A stretch of DNA of 64,000 nt from Spirochaeta sp. UBA5339 (lineage in GTDB: Bacteria > Spirochaetota > Spirochaetia > DSM-2461): contig DHQL01000012.1 of assembly GCA_002408085.1 (NCBI GenBank), forward strand, positions 18,908-82,907, written 5' to 3'. The notes beneath the pieces were generated by a model. That model had not been told where the DNA came from. It made no database searches and was given only the letters and a program-made list of their open reading frames with translations. The first letter of the stretch is position 1. The number at the start of each line of letters is the position of its first letter. The translations under genes were made by a program, and so were the position numbers. Shown one piece after another: positions 25,749 to 34,825 of this stretch.

Positions 25749-27758
25749 TTAAATTCTCTGAGCCGTGGACCAGGCACTCCGCATGGCGCTCTCAAGGGCT
25801 CCGGGCTTCCGGCAGTCCCCGATCATATAGAAGCGTCCGGCGGAGCCGTAGAACTTCATTGCCTCCGGGCTTCTGGCCTTCATTCCTGTGGAAATCACAA
25901 CCGAATCGGCCCGGATGCTCTTCTCCTCTCCCTTCTCTGTATAGAGAACCCGTCCCTCTTCGATGGCTCCGACTCTGACGGAGACCTTGAAGTGGAACTT
26001 ATCCAGGGCCTCCCAGGCCTCCTGGAACATGCTGCGGTAGTGGATCAGGGTGGAGTCGGCGGCAATCTCGTCCCGCATCTCCAGAACCGTTGCCTTATGA
26101 CCCTTTTCCGCCAGATGCATGGCCACTTCCACTCCCACTTCACCGCCGCCGATCACAACCACCTCGTCCCCCAGGGACCCGGGGTCGTGAATGGCCCTCT
26201 CCGCCGAGACCACATGGGGCAGACCGGTTCCGGGAATCGGAGGAATAACGGGTCCAGCTCCCAGGGCGGTGATCACGGAGTCAAAGCCCTCTTTCCGGAT
26301 CTCTTCGGGGGTGACCCTTCTGTTCTTTTCAACAGAAATGTCCCGTTTTTCCACCTGACGGATCAGGTAGTTTTTGAAATCCCGCAGAGGCCACTTGAAG
26401 CTGATATAGTCCGAGTGCTTTATGGCTCCTCCAAGCTCATCTTCCGCCTCAAAGAGGGTGACCCTGTGGTTACGGTCGGCCAGCTCCATGGCCGCCTTCA
26501 TTCCCGCGGGGCCACCTCCGATAACGGCGATCTTCTGGGGTGCACCGGGCTCCTCGATAATCTGGTCCATCATATGCTCGATGCCGATCAGGGGATTTAC
26601 GGCGCAGACGCTGACAAAGGGGTCCTCCCTGCCCCGGCCGTGGCACTTGTTGCACCTCAGGCAGGGGACAAGGTCCTCCTCCCTCTCCTCATAGGCCAGA
26701 CGGCCGTAGTCGGGGTTGCTGACCCAGCTGCGGGCCATGGAGATCATGTCGGTCTTTCCCTGGGCCACTGCTTTTTCACAGCTTTCAAAGTTCTGAAAGC
26801 CGCCGATCACCGCAACCAGCACATCGGCGCCGCTCTTTTTGATATACTCGCCGTAGTGTAGAAAGGGGGTCTCTTCGGGATTGAATCCCGTGGGATGTGC
26901 AGCGTCCACCGAGGGGCCCCGAAGCTGGACGATATCAAGATCTTTTTCGATCATCTTCAGAAAGTCGGCGCAGTCGGCCAGGTTGTACCCGCCTTCGGGC
27001 TCCTCGCCGCTCAACAGGCACTCCACTATAAAATCATTCCCTACCTCTTTGCGGATCTCCGAGAAGATCATCTTCCCGAAAGCGGCCCTGTTCTCCAGGC
27101 TGCCTCCGAACTCGTCAGTCCGTTTGTTGATCAGGGGTGATAGGAATTTCGACGGGAGCTGTCCCCGGTAGGCCAGATGGATTGAGATCATGTCCCAGCC
27201 CAGCATCTTCAGGATCTTCGCCTGCTCGGCGTAGCTTTCGGCAATCAGCTCCAGGGTCCTTCCGTCGTATTCCGAAGGGTCTCTGTGGGCCTCGATCATA
27301 TAGAGGCTGTAGGAGGAAAACTCCCTGCGGCTGACCAGGGGATTGTCCCTCAGCCTCACATCCTCAGCCCGTTCAGGGGTCTCCAGAAGGGGGTAGGCGG
27401 AAGGGGGACCCACAAAGGTACCCATACAGGCTACGGAGTCGTAGAAGTGGATGCCGTCGGCCAGCTGAAGAAGGTAGTTCTGGCAGTTGGGATCGTAGAG
27501 GTCGTAGTCGGGAAAGTGGGAGACATCCCACTCCATGGGAACTCTGCTGTTCCGGCTGAAGTTGTTGATTCCCATGGCAGTTACCACGGCGGCACCGCTT
27601 TTGGCCCGGTTCATCAGATGGGTTCTGACGCTGTCGGCGGGGTAGGGCTCAGGGCCCTGAAGAAAGTGGGGCAGGGAGTTGGATGAACAGAGTCTGTTCT
27701 TGAATATTCTGTTTCTCACCATCAGGGGGGAGAGCATATTCTCATACTTGTGGGGCAT
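25749..27758 (-). CDS. Old yellow enzyme-type Fe-S ene-reductase, copy 2
   Basis: 669 residues. A TIM barrel (SPLMVRNRIFKNR near the start; FLSPLINKRTDEFGGS near residue 200) is followed by a [4Fe-4S] site Cys366, 369, 372, 385 (C-x2-C-x2-C-x12-C). FAD (VIGGGPAGMKAAMEL) and NAD(P) (VIGGGEVGVEVAMHL) domains follow. It belongs to the same 2-enoate reductase/BaiCD family as the 19411 gene. It heads the operon with dctQ, dctM and dctP, so it probably reduces the C=C bond of the compound that the TRAP system imports. It is divergent from a LysR gene, with a dyad operator between them. Confidence 0.88.
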   Translation of the reverse strand: MPHKYENMLSPLMVRNRIFKNRLCSSNSLPHFLQGPEPYPADSVRTHLMNRAKSGAAVVTAMGINNFSRNSRVPMEWDVSHFPDYDLYDPNCQNYLLQLADGIHFYDSVACMGTFVGPPSAYPLLETPERAEDVRLRDNPLVSRREFSSYSLYMIEAHRDPSEYDGRTLELIAESYAEQAKILKMLGWDMISIHLAYRGQLPSKFLSPLINKRTDEFGGSLENRAAFGKMIFSEIRKEVGNDFIVECLLSGEEPEGGYNLADCADFLKMIEKDLDIVQLRGPSVDAAHPTGFNPEETPFLHYGEYIKKSGADVLVAVIGGFQNFESCEKAVAQGKTDMISMARSWVSNPDYGRLAYEEREEDLVPCLRCNKCHGRGREDPFVSVCAVNPLIGIEHMMDQIIEEPGAPQKIAVIGGGPAGMKAAMELADRNHRVTLFEAEDELGGAIKHSDYISFKWPLRDFKNYLIRQVEKRDISVEKNRRVTPEEIRKEGFDSVITALGAGPVIPPIPGTGLPHVVSAERAIHDPGSLGDEVVVIGGGEVGVEVAMHLAEKGHKATVLEMRDEIAADSTLIHYRSMFQEAWEALDKFHFKVSVRVGAIEEGRVLYTEKGEEKSIRADSVVISTGMKARSPEAMKFYGSAGRFYMIGDCRKPGALESAMRSAWSTAQRI

Positions 27759-27839
27759 TGTCTGATCCTTTTCGGTTGAAATTTATCTATTCCATGATAG
27801 GAATGGTCATCAGGGGAAGTCCAATTCATTGTTCTCATA

Positions 27840-27866
27840 TCTCTTATGCGGAAAATGCATAAGAGA
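27840..27866. promoter_or_regulatory. LysR-type operator candidate
   Basis: TCTCTTATGC (27840-27849), GGAAAAT spacer, GCATAAGAGA (27857-27866): a perfect 10-bp inverted repeat that contains a T-N11-A core. It lies midway between the divergent ene-reductase 2 (start 27758) and LysR (start 27963) genes, the usual place for autoregulation and activation. Confidence 0.75.
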
Positions 27867-27962
27867 AATCTCACCGGAATGTATAAATATGTAGAAAAGT
27901 GATGCCCCGAAGGCCAAAAATGATACCTTTTGTCCCCGGGATGATCCTGTAAAATCTAAGCT

Positions 27963-28886
27963 GTGGATATTAGGTATATTGAATCATTTCTGGTCCTCTC
28001 GGAACTCCTGAATTTTTCCAAAGCCTCCCGGAAGGTCTGTATATCCCAGTCCGCCTTCAGCCGGCAGATTGCCGCCCTGGAGAACGAGTTCGGCTGCTCC
28101 CTCTTTATCAGAGACAAGAGGAGTGTTGAGCTCAGTGATGCGGGGAGGGAATTTCTGCCCCGGGCGGGGAGAATTGTCACGGAGTACAGGGAGTGGCAGG
28201 AGAGTCTGAGGAACGGTTCCACGGGAGATAGTGATACTCTGAAAATCGGTTTTCTTATCGACCTTCCCGCCGAGATCATCTCCCGGGGAGTCAGACGGTT
28301 CAAAACGGCACGCCCCGATGCGGCTCTCAGTTTTTATGACCGCAGCCTGACGGAGATTATCGTTGGTCTGATTGAGGATGATTTTGACTGTGCCTTTACC
28401 CTCACCGCTGAAAACGAGGTCTTCCCCGACTTTGATTCGATCCGCCTCTGCAGCTATCCCCTCTGCGCGGTCTTCCCTCTTTCCCACCCCTTGGCCGGAC
28501 GGCGGAGTATAGGTCTTTCGGAGCTGAAGAATGAGGAGCTTATCAGTGTAGAGAGACGTCATTACACACCCGGTTCCAGACAGATCGAGACACTCTGCGC
28601 CGAAGCCGGTGTGGTGCCGGGAAAATCCAATGCGGTGTCATCGGTTCCCAGTCTTCTCTCAATGGTGGAGTTTGGTATGGGGGTGGGACTGGTCTCTTCG
28701 GCGGCGGAAGCTATGGGCCATCCAAATATCAGTTTCGTTCCCCTCAGAGAGAAGGGGGCCCTCTGTCATCTCGTCCTCCTCTGGAAAAAGTGCAATGGAA
28801 AAGCTCTGCTGCTACCATTTTCAGAGAGTCTGCGGGACCTTGTCAGAAGTTGTACAGATATTCGGGAATGGACTCCAATCCACTGA
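27963..28886 (+). CDS. LysR family transcriptional regulator
   Basis: 307 residues from a GTG at 27963 (the only in-frame start that gives the whole DNA-binding domain). N-terminal winged helix-turn-helix (YIESFLVLSELLNFSKASRK, then SQSAFSRQIAALENEFG), followed by a linker helix and a periplasmic-binding-protein-like effector domain with two lobes from about residue 90. It is divergent from the ene-reductase/TRAP operon with a perfect palindrome between, so it most likely regulates that operon in response to the imported substrate. No ribosome site is obvious. Confidence 0.9.
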   Translation: MDIRYIESFLVLSELLNFSKASRKVCISQSAFSRQIAALENEFGCSLFIRDKRSVELSDAGREFLPRAGRIVTEYREWQESLRNGSTGDSDTLKIGFLIDLPAEIISRGVRRFKTARPDAALSFYDRSLTEIIVGLIEDDFDCAFTLTAENEVFPDFDSIRLCSYPLCAVFPLSHPLAGRRSIGLSELKNEELISVERRHYTPGSRQIETLCAEAGVVPGKSNAVSSVPSLLSMVEFGMGVGLVSSAAEAMGHPNISFVPLREKGALCHLVLLWKKCNGKALLLPFSESLRDLVRSCTDIREWTPIH

Positions 28887-29006
28887 TTTGACTCTCTTTC
28901 AAGGTCCCGAGATGTAACAGATACATCCCTGTTGGAAGGCCACTCTTTGTAGCTATACCCCTTATCCCCCCTTATACTTGTTTTCAGGTATAACGGGTTT
29001 TGGAGA

Positions 29007-30185
29007 ATGGGAATTAATATCAACAGCAGACTGGCATACAAAATCAGAAACAGGGAGGATGCGGCCTTTTACATCACCCTCCTTGTGTCCGTCTCAATTA
29101 TCTTATCGGCTTTTCTTGTGGTTGGTGTCAAGATTGCCGGTCATAAGGAGATCGGACAGGATCTGATCTACCCGGGAATTGCCCTTCTGCAGATTCTCGC
29201 CATGGTTATGCTCCGCGCCAGGCACGGCTCTGTTGGCACCCATCTCTTTCTTATATCTGTCTTTCTACTGGTTCTCTATATGGACTACAGAATCCCCTAT
29301 AACTATGGTCCCACTATTCTGATCTATGTTCTTCCGGTGGCCTTCTGCATCTTTCTTCTGGAAAAGACTTTCAGAATTATCCTCTTCGCTTCCCTTTTTC
29401 TGGGGGCCTTTGTTTTCAGAACGCTCTATTTTTCCGGGATGGGCTTTCTGGAGAATTCAATAAATTTTCTTCTGGTTATTCTGTCTGTATTCACCATGGT
29501 TGTTGTAAAAAATCTGCTTGTTACCCTGAATGAGTACAAGCTGGAGTCTATCAGGAAGCTTCACAATTCAACTCTGAGCATCCTGGCCAATGTAACCGAG
29601 GTCAAGGACAAGGAGACCAACTACCACTTGCAGCGGGTGGAGATGATAGTGGGCAAACTGGTTGTTCATCTTCAGGAAAACAGGGTCTATTCCCGTTATA
29701 TTACCTCCAGATATGTTGAAGACATCCGGTCCGCAGCCTTTCTCCATGATATTGGAAAGATCGGTATTCCCGATGCCATCCTCTTCAAGCCCGCAAAGCT
29801 TGATCCCGGGGAGTATGAGATCATCAAGACCCACTCGGTTATAGGATACGAGCTGATAGAGGACGCCATTAAGGATCTGGAGGAGGAGAGTATCTACGAT
29901 CTGGCCCTTGAGATTGTCCGTCACCACCATGAAAGATGGGATGGCAGGGGCTACCCCGATGGTCTGGCGGGAACGGCCATCCCCCTTTCGGCCCGGATCA
30001 TGTCGGTGGTGGATGTCTATGATGCCCTGATTTCAAGACGCCCCTACAAGGAGCCCTTCTCTCACAATGAGGCCGTCAGGATTATCAGGGAGGGCAGGGG
30101 AACCCAGTTCGATCCTGACATTGTGGATGCCTTTCTGGAGTATTCCGGAGAGATTCACGATCTGGTGAAAGAGTATCTGGATTGA
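29007..30185 (+). CDS. Membrane-bound HD-GYP domain phosphodiesterase
   Basis: 392 residues. About six hydrophobic helices (about 20-175) form an unrecognised membrane sensor region. The C-terminal HD-GYP domain has the metal-binding HDIGK (His247-Asp248), the HHERWDG segment, RGYPDGL and the later VVDVYDAL motif, all intact. It would hydrolyse cyclic di-GMP in the cytoplasm. It is a single-gene unit between the LysR gene and an RND efflux operon, with no shared promoter. Confidence 0.88.
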   Translation: MGININSRLAYKIRNREDAAFYITLLVSVSIILSAFLVVGVKIAGHKEIGQDLIYPGIALLQILAMVMLRARHGSVGTHLFLISVFLLVLYMDYRIPYNYGPTILIYVLPVAFCIFLLEKTFRIILFASLFLGAFVFRTLYFSGMGFLENSINFLLVILSVFTMVVVKNLLVTLNEYKLESIRKLHNSTLSILANVTEVKDKETNYHLQRVEMIVGKLVVHLQENRVYSRYITSRYVEDIRSAAFLHDIGKIGIPDAILFKPAKLDPGEYEIIKTHSVIGYELIEDAIKDLEEESIYDLALEIVRHHHERWDGRGYPDGLAGTAIPLSARIMSVVDVYDALISRRPYKEPFSHNEAVRIIREGRGTQFDPDIVDAFLEYSGEIHDLVKEYLD

Positions 30186-30202
30186 GGGGAAGGAAGGCCG
30201 GA

Positions 30203-30244
30203 AAAAACAGGGTCGTCTCCCGAATTACTGAAGAGACGACCCTG
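30203..30244 (-). terminator. Terminator of the RND efflux operon
   Basis: A perfect 12-bp stem, CAGGGTCGTCTC (30208-30219) and GAGACGACCCTG (30233-30244). Read on the minus strand it is followed by a T run (AAAAAA at 30202-30207 on +), ending the tolC-type gene. On the plus strand there is no immediate T run, so it may end the HD-GYP transcript less efficiently. Confidence 0.8.
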
Positions 30245-30274
30245 AAGTAGGAGTCTTTTTAAATAGCTTTTATA

Positions 30275-31618
30275 TCAGAAGGGGTTTATATCCCCCTCTC
30301 CCAGGGCCTGCTGCCACTGGAAGTAGGCGTCCAGATAGTCATAGACCGCGGAATAGTAGTTCAGGGTGGCATTGGACTGACTCAGCCTGGCATCCTTCAG
30401 ATCAAGCTGAGTGGCCATTCCGTTCCGTGCTGAGATCTCCATAATCCTGTAGGCTCTGTCGGCGGTCTCCCTGGTCTTTTCTGCAGAAACAAGGCGGGAT
30501 GAAGACTCGGCCAGCAGAAGCTGGAGGTTGCTGATTTCACTCAGGATCTCATCCTGTTTCTTCAGAAGATCCACCTTTGACTGTTCCAGATTCAGCTTAG
30601 CTTCCTCGAGTTTGGCAAAGCGGCTTCCTCCGTAGAAGATGGGGATAGTCAGTTCCAGTCCTGCCTGAAGGGCATTGGTCCCGTCATCGAAACTGAACTC
30701 GTCATTTGATGCCTGCCATCCGTAACCCAGGGTGGCCGAAAGACTGGGATAGAAGGTCGCTTTTTCGGCATCCTTGTTTATTTCAAGAAGCTCCACCTGC
30801 TGCTGCATGGTCACATAGTCAGGGCGGGAGGAGAGGACACTGCCCGGTTCGGGCCAGGCAGGCTGCTCCGGCAGTCCGAGGGTCAGACCATCGGTGAGGT
30901 TCACCTCTGCTGAGGTATCAATCCCCGCCAGAAGCTTCATATTGTTCAGGGCCAGGTCCCGGTTTCGGGCGGCCTGAGTGGATTCGGGGATGTTAATCTG
31001 CCAGTTTACCTCCGCCTGCAGCACGTCCAGCTCCGAGGCCAGATCATTTTCGTACTTCATCATTATGTCCTGCCAGGTCTCGTAGGCGTTCTGTTCGGTC
31101 TCCTTCTTGACATTGTATACCTCTTCCAGAAGAACACACTGATAGTAGAGCTGTTTTGCCGCCGTCAGGATGCCCTGTCTTGTGGCCTCATAGATGGTTC
31201 CAGCCATATCGCTGTACTTGCGGCTCGCCTTGAGGGCTTGAAAAACACTCATGTCGAAGAGGAGCTGCTGAACCCCGACGCTGACGGAAAAGTCATTTTT
31301 ACTGTTGTAGGGCACATCGGCGTAGATCAGATCATGGTAGCCGTAAGCATTGGTGCCGGCTTCGGCCCCTATGGCATAGGGTGTTGTTATTTCCAGTAAG
31401 TTCCGGGTATATCCGGCGGAGGCTGAGACCATGGGCAGGGCCTGTGACCTGGCCAGCTTCTTCTGGGTCTCCGCCAGTTTTGTATCGATATCAGCCATGT
31501 AGAGGTCTTTGTTGCTCTCCTCCACCATATTCATATAGTCATTGAGACTCAGGTCCAGGGCGCTCAGGCTCTGGAGTCCCAGGCTGAGGCTTATCAGTAT
31601 CAGCGCAATTCTTTTCAT
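30275..31618 (-). CDS. TolC family outer membrane efflux protein
   Basis: 447 residues with a signal peptide (MKRIALILISLSLGLQSLSA). Two repeats of long alpha-helical coiled-coil and short beta segments, as in outer membrane channel/tunnel proteins. Repeated alanine- and glutamine-rich helices and the ILSEISNLQLLLAES segment are typical. It would span the periplasm and outer membrane as the exit duct for the adaptor and RND pump encoded just upstream. It overlaps the pump stop codon by one base. Its last gene position and the strong terminator close the operon. Confidence 0.88.
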   Translation of the reverse strand: MKRIALILISLSLGLQSLSALDLSLNDYMNMVEESNKDLYMADIDTKLAETQKKLARSQALPMVSASAGYTRNLLEITTPYAIGAEAGTNAYGYHDLIYADVPYNSKNDFSVSVGVQQLLFDMSVFQALKASRKYSDMAGTIYEATRQGILTAAKQLYYQCVLLEEVYNVKKETEQNAYETWQDIMMKYENDLASELDVLQAEVNWQINIPESTQAARNRDLALNNMKLLAGIDTSAEVNLTDGLTLGLPEQPAWPEPGSVLSSRPDYVTMQQQVELLEINKDAEKATFYPSLSATLGYGWQASNDEFSFDDGTNALQAGLELTIPIFYGGSRFAKLEEAKLNLEQSKVDLLKKQDEILSEISNLQLLLAESSSRLVSAEKTRETADRAYRIMEISARNGMATQLDLKDARLSQSNATLNYYSAVYDYLDAYFQWQQALGEGDINPF

Positions 31619-34600
31619 CAGAACTCTCCTTCGTCATTCACTTCAGCGGTGGGAGTGACGGGCAGGGCAGCTTTCATTCTTGCCGCCTTCCGGGCCTTCT
31701 TCTCTTCCTTTCCCGACTCCAGGGCATTTTCGATGGCCGGGATAACAAAAAGGGTCAGGAATGTCGCCGCCACTATCCCCCCGATACTTACAAGACCCAT
31801 GGGCTGCCTCATTTCAGCACCGGAACTTCCAATACCCATGGCCATGGGGAGCATTCCCAGTATGGTGGCGATATTGGCCATCAGGATGGGCTGCATCTTT
31901 GTGGGACAGGCCTTGAGGAGGGCAGATCTTACATCCATGCCCTCGGCCCTCAGCTGGTTGGCGTACTCCAGTATCAGGATGGCGTTGTTTACTACCATAC
32001 CCACCAGCATGATAACGGCCATCATGGAGGGCATGTTCATGGCAAATCCGCCGATCAGGAAGAGGGCCACTACTCCGATCAGGGAGAGGGGTACAGTCAT
32101 CAGGATCAGAACCGGCTGTCCCAGCTTCTCCAGCATGGCCGCCAGAAGCATATAGGTCAGAACAATGGCGATGATAAAGGCGAAGGCCATATTGCTTATG
32201 GTCTCCTCCATCATGTCCGCGTCACCGCTCCACTTCAGGATGACCGATTCAGGAAGAACCTCATCGGCTGCAGTCTCTATGGCCCCTGTCATGGTACTCA
32301 GAGCATACCCGGGGAGTGTATTGGAGGAGATCTCCACTGTATTCTTCTTGTCTACCCGGAGGAGGCTGCTCACACCATCCTCAATTCTGATATCCGCGAA
32401 AAAGGAGAGGGGGTAGATGCCGTAGGCAGTGGAAACGGGAATACTCCCGATACTCTCCAGGCTGGAAACCTCCGTATCCGCCAGGGTCACCCGGATATCA
32501 TACTCCCTCTCATCCACCTTCAGCTGGGTCAGTACCAGACCCTCGATGGCTCCGCGCATGCTCATGGCCAGCTCCTGGGCGGTGACTCCCATCTCCGCAA
32601 GCTTCTGTCTCTTGGGGTATAGTGTTATCTCCGGCTTTCCGGACTTCATACTCATGGTTATTCCCGTCAGACCGGTGATGGAGCCCATGGCCTCTTCCAT
32701 CTCCGCCGCTGCAGCTGTCAGTTCATCCATACTGCTCCCCTGAAGGTAGAAGCTTATGGGTGCCGAGGAGGACTCGCTGAAGAGACTTGTTGAGGCAGTA
32801 ACACGGATTCTGGCACCGGGGATGTCACTGAGGGAGGAGCTTATACGGCTTGCCAGTATGCTGTTGGATTCCCGGAGGTCCTTGTTGATAAGAGTAATAT
32901 CCAGGATGGCCAGGTTCGTTCCCGTATCAAGGGATGAGAGGCTTCCCAGGGTGGTCACTATTTGCTCCACCTCGCTGTAGCGCGAGACCCGGTCTTCCAC
33001 CTCCTTTACCAGGCCGGCAGTCTGATCCAGTGCCGCATCCTCGGGCAGTTCAATCTCAATATAGATGGTTCCCGAGTCAGCTGCGGGCTGAAACTCAAAG
33101 GGAATAAGGGTGAAGGCGAACATGGCCAGCACAAAGAGGCCCAGGGTCCCCATAATCAGCAGTGTGCTTCTGAGCCTGTTGTGAAGAATCTTTTCAAGAA
33201 TAAAGGCATAGCCCTGTTCCAGTTTCCGGAAGAAGGATTCGATGGCTTTGGAGGCCTTTGACTTCTCCTTCGGCTGCTCCGGCAGAAGGATCGAGGCCAG
33301 CATGGGGGTAAGGGTCAGGGATATGACCAGTGAGAAGGCCGTGGCGATAACAACGGTCCAGGCAAAGTCTCCGATCATGACTCCCACCAGTCCGCCCATG
33401 GTACCCAGGGGTACAAATACACAGATGTTTGTCATGGTGGAGGCAAAGACGGCGACGATTACCTCGGCGGTTCCTGAGGAGGCGGCGTCTTTTCTGGAGT
33501 TCCCCATGCCCTTGTGGCGGAAGATATTCTCCAGTACAACCACCGAGTTCATAACAAGAACACCAACGGATGTTGATAGTCCCATGAGAGACATCAGGTT
33601 CAGTCCTATGCCCAGCTGCTGCATAATCAGGAAAGTGGGAATAATGGACAGGGGCATGGAGAGGGCGACAATCAGGGTTGAGCGGAAGTCATGAAGGAAG
33701 AAGAGCAGGATGGCCGCAGTAAAGACAATTCCAAGAATAATATTGTTCAGGGTGTCGTTTACGGTGTCCTGGATAAAGATTGAGTCATCGGATGTTATGG
33801 TCAGGTGGACGCTCTCGGGGAGCTCTCTCTCCAGTTCCGGGAGAACTCTCTTCACTTCCTCGGCCACCCTTACAGGGTTTCCGTCGGGAGACTTGACTAT
33901 ACTGAGGAGAACGGTATTGTCCTGTCGGATATTTTCATGGGTATCGAAGAAGGTTACCCTCTCTCTCACATCCTCCGATGCGGGTTCGATCTTTGCCAGC
34001 TGGTCCAGCCGGCGCATTCCCGAGGCTGTGGGGATCATCATCTTCTCCATCTCTTCAGCACCGGTGAGATTTCCCTTGAGGGTAACTGAGTAGTCCTGGT
34101 CTCCCTCCTGGTAGTATCCTCCCGGCATTTCCAGGTTGGCGTAGGCGAGGATTCCGGCGACCTGACTCAGGTCAAGACTGTTTTCGTAGACCGTGGTTCT
34201 GTCAAACTCCACACGGATCTCCCTCTGGAAGCCCCCCTGGATATCAACATTTCCCACACCATCGATCTGGGAGAGCCTGTCCTTTACTGTATTTTCAGCC
34301 AGGTAGTTCAGCTCGGTGGATTCGATGTCGCCGCTGAGGAGGATGTTCATTACCGGTGTGGCCGCGATGTCGACCTTGCTGACTACGGGGGCATCTGCCC
34401 CGTCGGGAAGATCATTGACAATGGCATCGATCTTCTCCTTGGTGTCCTGGAGGGCGATATCCACGTCCTTGTCAAGCTTGAACTCCAGGGTAATCACCGA
34501 AACCGAGTTCAGGCTGTAGGATGTAATGGAGTTGAGAAGGCTGATTGAGCTCACCTCATCTTCAATCTTCTTGGTTATCAGAGTCTCTATCTGCTCCGGA

Positions 34601-34764
34601 GCCGCACCGGCATAGACGGTCTGGATGGTAATATAGGGTATCTCCGCGTCGGGCATCAGGTTCAGTGGCAGCCCGATATAGGCCAGTAACCCGAAGAGGA
34701 GGAGTCCGATCATGACCATGGCGGTCATAACAGGACGTTTTATTGATAGGGATGCTATATTCAT
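31618..34764 (-). CDS. RND efflux pump permease (HAE1 family)
   Basis: 1048 residues. N-terminal transmembrane helix, then two large periplasmic domains and twelve helices in total. The helix-4 region VLVMNSVVVLENIFRH replaces the classic VGIVVNNAIVVVENIER pattern. The second half has the equivalent VGMVVNNAILILEYANQL. It is a proton-driven pump of the hydrophobe/amphiphile family, working with the adaptor and TolC-type partner genes. Substrate is unknown; drugs, bile-like or aromatic compounds are typical. There are no frameshifts. It starts 62 bases after the adaptor gene, which leaves a short hairpin (34794-34816) in the gap. Confidence 0.92.
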   Translation of the reverse strand: MNIASLSIKRPVMTAMVMIGLLLFGLLAYIGLPLNLMPDAEIPYITIQTVYAGAAPEQIETLITKKIEDEVSSISLLNSITSYSLNSVSVITLEFKLDKDVDIALQDTKEKIDAIVNDLPDGADAPVVSKVDIAATPVMNILLSGDIESTELNYLAENTVKDRLSQIDGVGNVDIQGGFQREIRVEFDRTTVYENSLDLSQVAGILAYANLEMPGGYYQEGDQDYSVTLKGNLTGAEEMEKMMIPTASGMRRLDQLAKIEPASEDVRERVTFFDTHENIRQDNTVLLSIVKSPDGNPVRVAEEVKRVLPELERELPESVHLTITSDDSIFIQDTVNDTLNNIILGIVFTAAILLFFLHDFRSTLIVALSMPLSIIPTFLIMQQLGIGLNLMSLMGLSTSVGVLVMNSVVVLENIFRHKGMGNSRKDAASSGTAEVIVAVFASTMTNICVFVPLGTMGGLVGVMIGDFAWTVVIATAFSLVISLTLTPMLASILLPEQPKEKSKASKAIESFFRKLEQGYAFILEKILHNRLRSTLLIMGTLGLFVLAMFAFTLIPFEFQPAADSGTIYIEIELPEDAALDQTAGLVKEVEDRVSRYSEVEQIVTTLGSLSSLDTGTNLAILDITLINKDLRESNSILASRISSSLSDIPGARIRVTASTSLFSESSSAPISFYLQGSSMDELTAAAAEMEEAMGSITGLTGITMSMKSGKPEITLYPKRQKLAEMGVTAQELAMSMRGAIEGLVLTQLKVDEREYDIRVTLADTEVSSLESIGSIPVSTAYGIYPLSFFADIRIEDGVSSLLRVDKKNTVEISSNTLPGYALSTMTGAIETAADEVLPESVILKWSGDADMMEETISNMAFAFIIAIVLTYMLLAAMLEKLGQPVLILMTVPLSLIGVVALFLIGGFAMNMPSMMAVIMLVGMVVNNAILILEYANQLRAEGMDVRSALLKACPTKMQPILMANIATILGMLPMAMGIGSSGAEMRQPMGLVSIGGIVAATFLTLFVIPAIENALESGKEEKKARKAARMKAALPVTPTAEVNDEGEF

Positions 34765-34825
34765 ATGAGTTTTTCTCCTGTGTTTTTACTGCAGCCGGCG
34801 ACAGGATGCCGCCGGCGGGGGAGGC

